Source: Salininema proteolyticum (GTDB taxonomy: Bacteria; Actinomycetota; Actinomycetes; Mycobacteriales; Micromonosporaceae). From it: 64,000 nucleotides of DNA. Positions within the stretch are counted from its first letter, which is position 1. Every line of letters starts with the position of its first letter. This document shows positions 52,010-61,176 of this stretch, one piece after another. The notes beneath the pieces were generated by a model. That model had not been told where the DNA came from. It searched no databases and saw only the letters and a program-made list of their open reading frames with translations. The DNA lies in contig NZ_JBHUNX010000001.1 of assembly GCF_042685645.1 (NCBI RefSeq), positions 744,001 to 808,000 on the forward strand, given 5' to 3'. A program made the position numbers and the translations under genes.

Positions 52010-53521
52010 CTACATGAGGGCCCAGGAGAAGACGGTGAAGACCGACAGGGTGACCAGCAGGACGGCCACGGCGTTGAGCAGCGCCCCGCCGCGGACCATG
52101 TCGGCCACGCGGATGCGGCCGGAGCCGAACACGATGGCGTTCGGCGGCGTCGCCACCGGCAGCATGAACGCGAAGTTGGCGGCCAGGCCCGCGGGGATGA
52201 GCAGTATGAGCACGTTCATGTCGAAGCCGGCGGCCAGCCCGGCGGCCAGCGGCAGGAACGTCACGGTCGTGGCGGTGTTGGAGCAGATCTCGGTGATCAG
52301 GAGGATGATCACGGCGATCGCGAGCACGGCCACCCAGACGGGGACGCCGCCGAGGAACTCGAGGCGCCCGCCGATCCAGGCGCTCAGCCCGGTGTCGGTG
52401 ATCTGTGTGGACAGCGAGAGCCCTCCGCCGAACAGCAGCAGCAGTCCCCACGGCAGCTCCCTGGTGTCGTCCCAGACCAGGATGCGGTTGCCCGCCCTGT
52501 CGGCGGGGAGCAGGAACAGCAGGATCGCGGCGGCCATGACGACGCCGGAGTCGTTGATCGCGGTGATCCAGGGGGCGGCCTCCATGACCGTGTCGCTGAG
52601 GGTCAGGAATCCCAGGCTGATCCAGGTCAGCGACGTGCCGGCGAAGACGGCGGTGATCATCCAGTCGGCCCGGCGCATGGGCCCGAGCTCGGCCAGCTGT
52701 TGGCGGAAGTACTCGCGTCCGCCGGCGACCTCCTTGACGGCGGGCCGGAAGGCCACCCGCGTGAGCAGGAGCCAGGCGATGACGCCGAAGACGACGGCGA
52801 CGGGCAGTCCGGCGGCCATCCACTGCGCGAAACCGATGGTGACGCCGTGGTTCTCCTCCATGTAGGCCTTGATGAACGCGTTGGGCACGTTGCCGATGAC
52901 GGTGGCGACCGAACCGATCGAGGAGGCGTAGGCGATGCCGAGGAGGAGGGCGACGGAGAAGTTCCGGTCCTCCTTGCCGTCGACGGTCACCAGGCTGAGG
53001 ACGGCCAGTCCGACCGGGAACATCATGACGGCCGTCGCCGTGTTGTTCACGAACATCGACAGCAGTCCGGTGGCGAGCATGAACCCGCCGATGATTGCCG
53101 TGGACTTTGATCCGACCCGGGAGAGCACCGAGAGGGCGAAGCGCCGGTGCAGGTCCCATTTCTGCATGGCCAGCGCGATGATGAACCCGCCGAGGTAGAG
53201 GAAGACGATCGGGTTGGCGAAGGGGGCCGCGGCGGCCTTGAAGCCGACGTAGCCCCCGTCGGCGGGGAGGAAGGGGAAGAGGACGAGGGGCAGCAGCGCG
53301 GTGACGGCGAGCGGCAGCGCCTCGCTCATCCACCAGACGGCCATGAGGATCGCCGTGGCGGCCACGAACTTGGCGGGGGTGTTGAGGTCCTCGGGCAGCA
53401 GGAAGAAGACCAGGGCGGCGGCCGCGATCCCCGCGAGGAGGGGGATCAGCTTGCTCTTCTTCGCCGCCGGGGCCGGGGGAGCGGACGCCGGGGCGTCCGG
53501 GGTCTCGGTCGTCGTTGACAC
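52010..53521 (-). CDS. DASS/SLC13-family anion:sodium symporter
   Basis: A 503-residue transporter with about 11 helices in two inverted halves. Each half carries an SNT-like motif for Na+ and anion binding: MFVNNTATAVMMFP in the first and EICSNTATTVTFLP in the second. The N-terminal Ala/Pro-rich cytoplasmic tail ends in AKKSK. Family substrates are C4-dicarboxylates, citrate or sulfate. The neighbouring sulfur genes make sulfate plausible but not shown. GTG start with AGGAGG upstream. It diverges from the TSUP gene. Confidence 0.9.
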   Translation of the reverse strand: MSTTTETPDAPASAPPAPAAKKSKLIPLLAGIAAAALVFFLLPEDLNTPAKFVAATAILMAVWWMSEALPLAVTALLPLVLFPFLPADGGYVGFKAAAAPFANPIVFLYLGGFIIALAMQKWDLHRRFALSVLSRVGSKSTAIIGGFMLATGLLSMFVNNTATAVMMFPVGLAVLSLVTVDGKEDRNFSVALLLGIAYASSIGSVATVIGNVPNAFIKAYMEENHGVTIGFAQWMAAGLPVAVVFGVIAWLLLTRVAFRPAVKEVAGGREYFRQQLAELGPMRRADWMITAVFAGTSLTWISLGFLTLSDTVMEAAPWITAINDSGVVMAAAILLFLLPADRAGNRILVWDDTRELPWGLLLLFGGGLSLSTQITDTGLSAWIGGRLEFLGGVPVWVAVLAIAVIILLITEICSNTATTVTFLPLAAGLAAGFDMNVLILLIPAGLAANFAFMLPVATPPNAIVFGSGRIRVADMVRGGALLNAVAVLLVTLSVFTVFSWALM

Positions 53522-53652
53522 GGGTTCCTCCTCGGGAGCGGATAGGAATCGGGATGAAAAACGCCCAGTATTTTTAGCACGCACGTGCAGGGAGTCACTA
53601 GCCGGGCGGTAAGGCGAGGAACGATCGCAGGTGGTGGGTAGGGTCATGGCCC

Positions 53653-54426
53653 GTGGATGTCGATATGGTGCTCGCCCTTCTCGTTCTGGCCGCCGTGGCC
53701 GCCGGCTGGATCGACGCGGTGGTGGGAGGCGGAGGCCTCCTCCAACTGCCCGCGCTCATGGTCGCGTATCCCGCCGCCCCCGTGGCGACCCTGCTGGGCA
53801 CCAACAAGGTCGGCTCCGTGGCCGGAACGGTCACCGCCGCCGTCACCTACTCCCGCAAGGTCCAGCTCGACCACCGGATCCTCTGGCCGACGGCCGGGAC
53901 CGCCCTCGTCGGCTCGGGCCTCGGCGCGGCACTGGCCGGCGCCGTATCGTCCGACGTCCTACGGCCCCTGATCATCGGAGTCCTCGCAGTGGTCGCCGTC
54001 TTCGTCCTCACCAAGCCGAGCTTCGGCCTCGAGTCGCGGCCGGTCAGGCTCACCACCGCCCGCGCGGGCGGGCTCGTCGCCAGCGCGGGACTCGCCGTCG
54101 CCTTTTACGACGGCATCCTCGGGCCCGGAACCGGCATCTTCCTGGCCCTCTGCTTCACCGGGTACCTCGGCCTCGACTACGTCACCGCCGCCGCCCACGT
54201 CAAGGTCGTCAACGCGGCCACCAACCTCGGGGCGCTGGCGGTGTTCGCCTACTTCGGCCACATCTGGTGGACCCTCGGGCTCGCCCTCATGGCCGGCAAC
54301 GCCCTCGGCGGGTTCCTGGGCGCCCGCACGGCCATGAAGCGGGGGACCGGATTCGTCCGCGTCATGCTCCTGGTGATTGTGACCGTCCTCATGGCGAAAC
54401 TCACCTACGACGTCGCCGTCTCCTGA
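53653..54426 (+). CDS. TSUP-family (TauE/SafE) transporter
   Basis: A 257-residue permease with about eight helices. The two half-site motifs GWIDAVVGGGGLLQLPALM and AFYDGILGPGTGIFLALCF are the TSUP repeats. Members export or import sulfite, sulfonates or other organosulfur anions, which agrees with the nearby cysQ-cysD-cysN genes. The GTG start has only a weak ribosome site. TAGGGT ten bases upstream could give a leaderless mRNA. Confidence 0.88.
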   Translation: MDVDMVLALLVLAAVAAGWIDAVVGGGGLLQLPALMVAYPAAPVATLLGTNKVGSVAGTVTAAVTYSRKVQLDHRILWPTAGTALVGSGLGAALAGAVSSDVLRPLIIGVLAVVAVFVLTKPSFGLESRPVRLTTARAGGLVASAGLAVAFYDGILGPGTGIFLALCFTGYLGLDYVTAAAHVKVVNAATNLGALAVFAYFGHIWWTLGLALMAGNALGGFLGARTAMKRGTGFVRVMLLVIVTVLMAKLTYDVAVS

Positions 54427-54475
54427 ACGGCGCGCCTATAGCCTGACGGTTCCGCACGACACGAAAGGAACCGCC

Positions 54476-55114
54476 ATGTCCGAACCCGGTCGCCGCCGCG
54501 CCTTCCTCCTGGCGCCCATGCTGGCCGCCGCCGCAGCCTCCTCGCCCGAGTCGCTGGGCCTCCTCGACAAGCTCCGCGGCGAGCCCGACCCGCTCGAGAC
54601 CGCCGACATCACCGTCTACTACGGCCAGTGGGAGGACATCGAGGGCGTCAAGGCCGGCGCCGAGCAGAACATGCTCGCCGACTTCGAGCACCCCTGGATC
54701 GGGGACTTCCGCCATGTCGACGACATCGGCGAGCGGACCGAGAACCCCCCGGCCGGGGGAGCGCACTACGACAAGTGGCAGACGTGCATGGGCACCGTCT
54801 ACGACGAGCCGATCGAGAACGGCCACGCCATCCACTCCCTGGAGCACGGCGCCGTGTGGGTCACCTACAACCCCGACCAGCTGACCGACGCCCAGGTCAA
54901 AGCGCTCGCGAGCGACATGGAGGGCCGCCACCACGCCATGCTCAGCCCCTATCCGGGGCAGACCAGCGCCGTCATCGCCACGGTCTGGGGTATGCAGCTT
55001 TTCACAGACGACCCGGGCGACCCCGCCATCAGTGCGTTCACGGACACATACGCCGAGCATGAGCTCACGACACCCGAACCCGGGGCTACCTGCGACGATG
55101 GTATTACATCGTGA
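54476..55114 (+). CDS. DUF3105 protein (short form)
   Basis: A 212-residue DUF3105 protein. The domain core is GIGDF-like HVDDIGERTENPPAGGAHYD, then KWQTCMGTVYDEPIENGHAI, SLEHGAVWVTYNPDQL and LSPYPGQTSAVIATVWG. Invariant His and Cys residues in this core could bind metal. The N-terminus has a twin-Arg-like start (RRRAFLLAPMLAAAAA), suggesting export. A second DUF3105 gene lies at 61173-61952 beside DUF305. Its function is unknown. AAAGGA precedes the ATG. Confidence 0.85.
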   Translation: MSEPGRRRAFLLAPMLAAAAASSPESLGLLDKLRGEPDPLETADITVYYGQWEDIEGVKAGAEQNMLADFEHPWIGDFRHVDDIGERTENPPAGGAHYDKWQTCMGTVYDEPIENGHAIHSLEHGAVWVTYNPDQLTDAQVKALASDMEGRHHAMLSPYPGQTSAVIATVWGMQLFTDDPGDPAISAFTDTYAEHELTTPEPGATCDDGITS

Positions 55115-55167
55115 ACTGACCCGTCCACCATCCGGGAACGGTGGCCGCCGAGTGGGAGAATACGCCG

Positions 55168-55971
55168 ATGACACGTAATATGGCCCGCATGACCTCCGCC
55201 TCAACCAGCCCGTCGGCGGCAGACACCGCTTTCGCCACCTCGACCGCGCACAAGGCCGGCCAACGCCTGCTCGACCTGCGCGACGAGATGGGTTTCGAGG
55301 ACCCGCGCGCCCTCAAGGACGCCGGAGACCGCCTGGCCGACGAGCTCATCCTCGGGCTCATCCGCGAGGAGTACCCCGCCGACGCCATCCTCTCCGAGGA
55401 GGCCGTGGGAGAAGAGGGCCGCGACGGGACCGCGCGCCTCGAAGCCGACCGCGTCTGGATCATCGACCCGCTCGACGGCACCCGCGAGTTCTCCGAGGAG
55501 GGCCGCGACGACTGGGCCGTCCACGTCGCGCTCTGGGAGAAGGGCAAGGGTCTCACCGCCGGGGCGATCGCCCTGCCGGCGCAGAACCTCGTCCTCTCGA
55601 CCGGGAACGTCGAGACGCTGGTCCCCTCCGGGGACCGCCCCGCCGAGCCGCGGATAGCCGTCTCCCGCACCCGGCCCCCGGCCGAGGCCGAGCGGGCCGC
55701 GGCGAAGCTCGGGGCCGAACTGGTGCCCATGGGCTCGGCCGGCGCGAAGATCGCCGCCGTCGTCACCGGCCGGGTGGACGCCTACGTCCACGCCGGAGGC
55801 CAGTGGGAGTGGGACTCCGCCGCCCCGGTGGCGGTGGCCCTGGCGGCCGGCTGGTTCGCCTCGCGCGTCGACGGGACCCCGCTGCGCTACAACAGGGAGG
55901 ACCCCGGTCTTCCCGACCTGGTGGTCTGTCGACCCGACATGTCCGCCGACCTCTTGGCCGCCGTGAAGTAG
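55168..55971 (+). CDS. cysQ: CysQ-like 3'(2'),5'-bisphosphate nucleotidase (IMPase fold)
   Basis: A 267-residue Mg2+-dependent phosphatase of the inositol-monophosphatase superfamily. LSEEAVGEEG and WIIDPLDGTREFSEEGRDDW are the two metal motifs, and GGQWEWDSAAPVAVALAAG the third. The REF after DGT and the WEWDSAAP variant fit CysQ-type enzymes that clear 3'-phosphoadenosine 5'-phosphate. Placement just before cysD-cysN agrees. I start at ATG with GGGAG upstream. An upstream GTG would add nine residues. Confidence 0.9.
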   Translation: MTRNMARMTSASTSPSAADTAFATSTAHKAGQRLLDLRDEMGFEDPRALKDAGDRLADELILGLIREEYPADAILSEEAVGEEGRDGTARLEADRVWIIDPLDGTREFSEEGRDDWAVHVALWEKGKGLTAGAIALPAQNLVLSTGNVETLVPSGDRPAEPRIAVSRTRPPAEAERAAAKLGAELVPMGSAGAKIAAVVTGRVDAYVHAGGQWEWDSAAPVAVALAAGWFASRVDGTPLRYNREDPGLPDLVVCRPDMSADLLAAVK

Positions 55972-56072
55972 ACGCCACGGCGCGACAGGGGGAATGTTCC
56001 CCACCGCCGAGGCGTCATACCCGTTGCCCGGCAAGGACCTACGACTCTCTTGATGAAGGAGTGAAAGAAACG

Positions 56073-56975
56073 GTGAGCGACTACCGAGTCAGTCATCTGG
56101 ACGCCCTGGAGGCCGAGGCGGTCTACATCATCCGCGAGGTGGTCGCCGGCTGTCAGCGCCCCGCGCTCCTCTTCTCCGGCGGCAAGGACTCCATCGTCAT
56201 GCTGCACCTGGCGCGGAAGGCCTTCGCGCCGGCGCCCATCCCGTTCCCGGTCATGCACGTCGACACCGGCCACAACTTCGCCGAGGTCATCGACTACCGG
56301 GACGAGCGGGTCGCCGCGACCGGCGTGCAGCTGATCGTCGCCTCCGTGCAGGAGGCCATCGACCGCGGCATGGTCGTCGAGCCGCCGAACGGGATGCGCA
56401 ACCGGATCCAGACGCCCGTGCTGCTGGACGCGGCCGAGAAGAACAACTTCGACGCGCTCTTCGGCGGAGCCCGCCGCGACGAGGAGAAGGCCCGCGCCAA
56501 GGAGCGCATCTTCTCATTCCGCGACGACTTCGGCCAGTGGGACCCCAAGAACCAGCGCCCGGAGCTGTGGAACCTCTACAACGGGCGGGTCCACCCCGGG
56601 GAGCAGATCCGCGTCTTCCCGCTGTCGAACTGGACCGAGCTGGACATCTGGAATTACATCGCGGCGCAGGAGATCCCTCTGCCGCCCATCTACTTCGCCC
56701 ACGACCGCGAAGTCGTCGAACGCGACGGCATGCTCTACGCCGTCAACGAGTTCATCCGTCTCCGCGAGGGCGAGGAGAGCGAGGTCCGCCGGGTCCGCTA
56801 CCGCACCGTCGGCGACGCCTCGTGCACCGCCGCCGTGCCCTCCGACGCCGACGACGTCGAGAAGATCATCGAGGAGGTCGCCGCCACGCGCGTCACCGAG
56901 CGCGGCGCGACCCGCGGCGACGACAAGACCTCCGAGGCCGCCATGGAAGACCGCAAGCGCGAAGGCTACTTCTAA
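56073..56975 (+). CDS. cysD: Sulfate adenylyltransferase subunit 2
   Basis: Catalytic subunit of ATP sulfurylase, forming adenosine phosphosulfate from sulfate and ATP with CysN. 300 residues. The PP-loop LLFSGGKDSIVMLHLARKA is near residue 35. HVDTGHNFAEVIDYRDE, FGGARRDEEKARAKERIFSF, and LSNWTELDIWNYI follow in family order. GTG start 11 bases after AAGGAG. It is followed by cysN after ten bases. Confidence 0.96.
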   Translation: MSDYRVSHLDALEAEAVYIIREVVAGCQRPALLFSGGKDSIVMLHLARKAFAPAPIPFPVMHVDTGHNFAEVIDYRDERVAATGVQLIVASVQEAIDRGMVVEPPNGMRNRIQTPVLLDAAEKNNFDALFGGARRDEEKARAKERIFSFRDDFGQWDPKNQRPELWNLYNGRVHPGEQIRVFPLSNWTELDIWNYIAAQEIPLPPIYFAHDREVVERDGMLYAVNEFIRLREGEESEVRRVRYRTVGDASCTAAVPSDADDVEKIIEEVAATRVTERGATRGDDKTSEAAMEDRKREGYF

Positions 56976-56985
56976 GGAGACGAGC

Positions 56986-58284
56986 ATGACCGACACCATC
57001 GAGACACCCGTCGAGCGCGACTCCGCCGAGATGCTGCGCTTCGCGACCGCCGGAAGCGTCGACGACGGCAAGTCGACCCTCATCGGCCGGCTGCTGTTCG
57101 ACACCAAGAGCCTCTTCTCCGACCAGTGGGAGTCCGTCGAGCGCGTCTCCCAGCAGCGCGGCGACGAGTACACCGACCTGGCCCTGCTGACCGACGGACT
57201 GCGCTCCGAGCGCGAGCAGGGCATCACGATCGACGTGGCCTACCGCTACTTCGCCAGTCCGAAGCGGAAGTTCGTCATCGCCGACACGCCCGGGCACATC
57301 CAGTACACGCGCAACATGGTCACCGGCGCCTCCACCGCCGACCTGGCGCTGATCCTGGTCGACGCCCGCAAGGGGCTGGTCGAGCAGTCGCGCCGCCACG
57401 CGTTCCTCTGCTCGCTGCTGCGGGTCCCGCACATGGTCCTGTGCGTCAACAAGATGGACCTCGTCGACTACGACCAGGAGGTCTTCGAGCGGATCGAGGC
57501 CGAGTTCAAGGCCTTCGCCACCAAGCTGGAGATCCCCGACCTGACGGTCGTCCCGATCTCGGCTCTGGAGGGCGACAACGTCGTCTCCCGGTCGGACAAG
57601 ATGCCGTGGTACGAGGGCACGAGCCTGCTGCACCACCTGGAGACGGTCCACATCGCCTCCGACCGGAACCTGACGGACGTGCGCTTCCCGGTGCAGTACG
57701 TCATCCGGCCGCACTCGAACTCGAACCACGACTACCGCGGCTACGCCGGCCAGGTCGCCTCGGGCGTCATGAAGCCCGGCGACGACGTCATCGCGCTGCC
57801 CTCGGGGTTCACCTCGAAGATCGAGTCGATCGAGACCGCGGACGGGCCGCTCGAGGAGGCCTACCCGCCCATGTCGGTGACCGTGCGGCTGACCGACGAG
57901 ATCGACATCTCGCGCGGGGACATGCTGGCGCGGCCCAACAACCAGCCCAACTCCTCGCAGGACGTCGAGGCGATGGTCTGCTGGATGGACGAGACCAGGC
58001 CGCTGGCGGTGCGGGGCAAGTACGCCATCAAGCACACGACCTCTGAGGTGCGGGCGATCGTGAAGGACGTGCAGTACCAGCTGGACGTCAACACGCTGCA
58101 CCGCAATGAGGAGGCGGCGAGCCTGGGGCTCAACGAGATCGGCCGCGTGACGCTGCGGACGACCAAGCCCCTGCTGGCCGACGAGTACCGGCGCAACCGC
58201 TCCACGGGCGGTTTCATCATCATCGACGAGGCCGACAACCGGACCGTCGGCGCCGGCATCATCGTCGGCTGCGACAAGCGCTGA
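56986..58284 (+). CDS. cysN: Sulfate adenylyltransferase subunit 1 (GTPase)
   Basis: Regulatory GTPase of ATP sulfurylase. 432 residues with the EF-Tu-like motifs GSVDDGKSTLIGRLL, DTPGHIQYTRNM and NKMDLVDYD, then two beta-barrel domains. It ends after the third domain, so there is no fused CysC kinase, and no separate cysC is in the window. AAGGAG precedes the ATG. The cysD-cysN order is standard. Confidence 0.96.
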   Translation: MTDTIETPVERDSAEMLRFATAGSVDDGKSTLIGRLLFDTKSLFSDQWESVERVSQQRGDEYTDLALLTDGLRSEREQGITIDVAYRYFASPKRKFVIADTPGHIQYTRNMVTGASTADLALILVDARKGLVEQSRRHAFLCSLLRVPHMVLCVNKMDLVDYDQEVFERIEAEFKAFATKLEIPDLTVVPISALEGDNVVSRSDKMPWYEGTSLLHHLETVHIASDRNLTDVRFPVQYVIRPHSNSNHDYRGYAGQVASGVMKPGDDVIALPSGFTSKIESIETADGPLEEAYPPMSVTVRLTDEIDISRGDMLARPNNQPNSSQDVEAMVCWMDETRPLAVRGKYAIKHTTSEVRAIVKDVQYQLDVNTLHRNEEAASLGLNEIGRVTLRTTKPLLADEYRRNRSTGGFIIIDEADNRTVGAGIIVGCDKR

Positions 58285-58297
58285 GAAGACGCGGAAG

Positions 58298-58342
58298 AAG
58301 GGGCCGGGGCGCGCTGCCGATGCAGCGATGCCCCGGCCCCTT
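58298..58342. terminator. cysN terminator, shared with the convergent gene
   Basis: AAGGGGCCGGGGC pairs with GCCCCGGCCCCTT. An inner GCTGC/GCAGC extends it. TTTC follows. Confidence 0.8.
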
Positions 58343-58355
58343 TCGCGTCTATCCG

Positions 58356-58583
58356 CTATTCGGTTTCGGCGAAAACGTCGTCGGTCGATGAGGCCTTGAA
58401 GGCATTGTCGAACCATAGGTCGAGGACGGTGAGGTCCTCACAGGCCTCGACGGCGCGGCGTTGTGTTTCGGTGAGGGAGATTCCGCGGATTTCCAGGGCG
58501 CGGAGTATCTTGCCCCGGGCACCGCTAATCTGGCCCTCTTGTCGGAGGCTGTCGCTCCATTCACTGTGGTACTGGATCCTCAA
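58356..58583 (-). CDS. Duplicated C-terminal fragment of the Rpn-like protein
   Basis: 75 residues (or fewer) starting at TTG that overlaps the stop of the preceding gene (TTGA). It repeats the C-terminal segment of that gene: YHSEWSDSLRQEGQISGARG versus YHSEWSDSLRQEGQVSEARG, then SLTETQRRAVEACEDL versus SLTEAQQRAIEACDDI. The nuclease domain is absent. It may be made separately by coupled translation, as known for internal C-terminal products of Rpn nucleases, or may simply be a decaying duplicate. Confidence 0.6.
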   Translation of the reverse strand: MRIQYHSEWSDSLRQEGQISGARGKILRALEIRGISLTETQRRAVEACEDLTVLDLWFDNAFKASSTDDVFAETE

Positions 58584-59464
58584 GGCGTCCCGGTTTCGTT
58601 AGTGTGTTCGGCGAAGAGTTCGTCGGCCGACGCTGCCGTTAGCGCGTTTTTGAGCCATTGCCTGAGGGCAGAGATGTCGTCACAGGCTTCGATCGCGCGC
58701 TGCTGTGCTTCGGTGAGTGATACCCGACGTAGCTCGAGGATTTGGAGGATGCTACCCCGGGCTTCGCTTACCTGGCCCTCTTGGCGGAGGCTGTCGCTCC
58801 ATTCACTGTGGTACGGCGCTGTCATAGTCTTCATTATCGCCTCCAGTAGGTCGCATGATGGCTGGGTCAGGAAAGAGAGCAGAGCCTGCGCATAGTCGCG
58901 ACTGCGGACAGGCTCGATTTTACGGAGCAGGGAGTCGATTGTCGAGATGTGCACCTGGTCGAGGTCCCGTTTGCGGTGCGCCAGAGCGGCGAAGACCGCC
59001 GTCTCGGGGCGCGCGCAGGGATCCTCCGGGTCGGTGAACAGCGGTATGTCCGCCGGTCCGATACCGTGGATGGGCATGTAGAACTCGGGATTGATCGAGA
59101 CGCCGCCCCGGTACCGCATGGCGAGGGCGTCGTTGGGGCAGACCACGACCAACTCGATCGCGCACTTGTGGTTCTCGAACGCGTTGGCCACGTAGGCCGG
59201 CAGACGGTAGTACTTGTCCTCGTCCCACCGGTTCTGGATCTCGAGGATCGTCACCAGTTCGGCGCCGTTCTCGAAGGTGTACTTCAGGACGTTGTCGGCC
59301 CGCCGTTCGGCGGTGTTGCGGTGGTTGACGGACTCCGTCACCGCCTCCGCCTTGACGCAGGTGCCTTTGTACCGGTCCGCGACCGACGCTCGCAGCAGAT
59401 CGAAACCGAGACTCGGGCAGTCGTGGACGACGCCGACGAGAGTCTCGTGGAAGTCTCCGGGCAT
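58580..59464 (-). CDS. Rpn-like PD-(D/E)XK nuclease-family protein
   Basis: A 294-residue protein of a family common in actinobacteria, related by pattern to Rpn/transposase-like PD-(D/E)XK nucleases. FHETLVGVVHDCPSLGFDLL at the N-terminus, RADNVLKYTFENGAELVTIL then EIQNRWDEDKYYRLPAYVAN give the Asp and E-x-Q core. LVVVCPNDALAMRYRG follows. The C-terminal 70 residues (YHSEWSDSLRQEGQVSEARG) are helical and are duplicated in the next gene. Nuclease activity is inferred. AGGAGG precedes the ATG. Confidence 0.75.
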   Translation of the reverse strand: MPGDFHETLVGVVHDCPSLGFDLLRASVADRYKGTCVKAEAVTESVNHRNTAERRADNVLKYTFENGAELVTILEIQNRWDEDKYYRLPAYVANAFENHKCAIELVVVCPNDALAMRYRGGVSINPEFYMPIHGIGPADIPLFTDPEDPCARPETAVFAALAHRKRDLDQVHISTIDSLLRKIEPVRSRDYAQALLSFLTQPSCDLLEAIMKTMTAPYHSEWSDSLRQEGQVSEARGSILQILELRRVSLTEAQQRAIEACDDISALRQWLKNALTAASADELFAEHTNETGTP

Positions 59465-59556
59465 TCTTCCTCCTAGTCGGGGATTGACAATAGGAAGAAC
59501 GAGACGGTCCGCTGGCCGTTATGCGATTGTCGGAAGGCGGACAGAATCGGCGCCCG

Positions 59557-59814
59557 TCAGATCGTGGTCATGTACTCCCGCACGGCATCGTTGGCCGCCG
59601 CCAGAGCGGCTTGCGCCTCTTCGGCGCGATCGAGAGCCTGGCGGTAGAGCCCCACGGCTTCTTCGGGGCGGTTGACGGAGGAGTCCGCCGTGGCGGAGGT
59701 GACGGCCTGGGCCGCGTTCTCCGCCTTGTCCTTGACCTCATGGGTGAGGGACGTGGCGTTCTCGCCCTCTTCGATGGCCTGCTGCAGTTGCGCTTTGGTG
59801 TCGGCGATGCTCAC
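59557..59814 (-). CDS. Small coiled-coil protein, unknown
   Basis: 85 residues, fully helical by composition (TKAQLQQAIEEGENATSLTH, then LDRAEEAQAALAAANDAVRE), without cysteine or membrane segment. It could be a small DNA- or partner-binding coiled coil, or ESX-like, but lacks WxG. The GTG start lies six bases after TAGACT (59826-59821 on the minus strand), so a leaderless mRNA is likely. Confidence 0.6.
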   Translation of the reverse strand: MSIADTKAQLQQAIEEGENATSLTHEVKDKAENAAQAVTSATADSSVNRPEEAVGLYRQALDRAEEAQAALAAANDAVREYMTTI

Positions 59815-60003
59815 GGCGACAGTCTAGGGCCGAAGTCCCTCGTCGCGGGGGAGGCGCGCTGGAAGCCGGGTCCGTTCTAGAGACTGAGTGGACGGTGGCG
59901 GCAGGCCCGTCGACGCGGCGATCGGAGATGATCAATTCGTCCGCGGCCTACGGTGAAGCAACGGGGGTAACGGGAGTGCAGCGGCGGTTCTGCCCGTCCG
60001 CCG

Positions 60004-60471
60004 TCAGGGATTGATCCATTCGGCCACGGACTGCAGCGAGGCGACGGCGGCCGAGAGACAGAGGGCCACGATGGCGGCGGCCGCGACCATGCGCAGCGGC
60101 ATGTGCGTCCAGTCCGGCGCCATGCGCGACCGGGAGGCGGCCTTGTGCGGGACGCCGGTGGCACTGTGCGCCAGCCCGGTACCACCGCGCGGCGAAGCGG
60201 CGTTGGACGGCCGGGCGGACGTCTCGGGACTTTCCGGGACCCTCGGCGAGGAGTCCACCGACACCAGGTTCCGTTCCCCGGTCTCGGTGACCCCGTCTCC
60301 GACGCGGGGGATCTGCGCCGTGTCGTCCGGGGCGGGCGTCGAGAGGCCCTGCGGCCGGGAAGGGTCGGCGTGAGGTTCGGACGGCGCACGGAACTCCATG
60401 CCGAGGCCGCCCTGCACGGTCGGGTGCGCGACCGTCGGCTCGTCGGGGCCCTGCCCGCCGGGAACCGCCAT
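60004..60471 (-). CDS. Hypothetical tail-anchored membrane protein
   Basis: 155 residues, not recognised. A long disordered Pro/Ser/Gly-rich N-terminal part is followed by one C-terminal membrane helix (MVAAAAIVALCLSAAVASLQ) and a short end SVAEWINP. This is the layout of a tail-anchored protein. GGAGGACTG lies before the ATG. It lies 60 bases after the DUF305 gene on the same strand, so it may belong to that operon. Confidence 0.6.
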   Translation of the reverse strand: MAVPGGQGPDEPTVAHPTVQGGLGMEFRAPSEPHADPSRPQGLSTPAPDDTAQIPRVGDGVTETGERNLVSVDSSPRVPESPETSARPSNAASPRGGTGLAHSATGVPHKAASRSRMAPDWTHMPLRMVAAAAIVALCLSAAVASLQSVAEWINP

Positions 60472-60531
60472 CAGTCCTCCTCGTGGATGCGAATCGGGGC
60501 GGAGAGGACCCCCTCTCCGCCCCGGAAAGGC

Positions 60532-61176
60532 TCAGGCGCCGCCGGCCTCGATGGCGTCGACGTGAACCTTCATGTCCTTGACCTCTTGCTTCTGGACGGC
60601 CACCATGCGCCGGGCCATGTCCACCACGACGTCCTCCTCGGCCAGGTCGACGGCCATCTGCGCCATGTGGATGCCGCCCTCGTGGTGGGCGGTCATCAGC
60701 TCGGCGAAGCGGAGGTCGGCCTCGGCGCCGGTCAGGGTCTTGAACTCGGCCATCTGCTCGGGGGTGGCCATGCCGCCCATGAGGCCGTTCTCGCCCATGT
60801 CCATGTCCATGTCGGTCCACTCCATGGGGTCGGAGTGGGTGACGTCGAGGTCCCACTGGTTGAGAAGCGAGCGCATGGCGCCGATCTCGCCCTGCTGGGC
60901 GGTGAGGATGTCGTAGGCGATGGCGCGCATGTTCTCGTTCTCGCCGTACTGGTACTCGTATATCGACATCTCCACGGCCTGGGCGTGGTGGGTGCTCATG
61001 TCGCGCAGGAAGCCCGCCTCGGCCGAGTCCTCGCCGGGCGTGGAGGCGGTGTTCCACAGGAACATCGCCCCGGCGCCGATGGCGGCCGAGAGCACGGCGG
61101 CGATGACGATCAGCGGAATGGAGGCCCGAGTGCGGACCTCGGGGGCCGCGGCGGCCCCGGTGTCCTCGTCGCTCAC
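60532..61176 (-). CDS. DUF305 family membrane-anchored protein
   Basis: 214 residues. An N-terminal anchor (IPLIVIAAVLSAAIGAGAMF) precedes two DUF305 repeats: FLRDMSTHHAQAVEMSIYEY and ELMTAHHEGGIHMAQMAVDL, each with the conserved HH pair. A Met/Asp-rich loop (EWTDMDMDMGENGLMGGM) between them suggests copper or other metal binding. The GTG start overlaps the DUF3105 stop by four bases (GTGA), so the two are made together. DUF305 proteins are often linked to copper or periplasmic stress. Confidence 0.88.
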   Translation of the reverse strand: MSDEDTGAAAAPEVRTRASIPLIVIAAVLSAAIGAGAMFLWNTASTPGEDSAEAGFLRDMSTHHAQAVEMSIYEYQYGENENMRAIAYDILTAQQGEIGAMRSLLNQWDLDVTHSDPMEWTDMDMDMGENGLMGGMATPEQMAEFKTLTGAEADLRFAELMTAHHEGGIHMAQMAVDLAEEDVVVDMARRMVAVQKQEVKDMKVHVDAIEAGGA

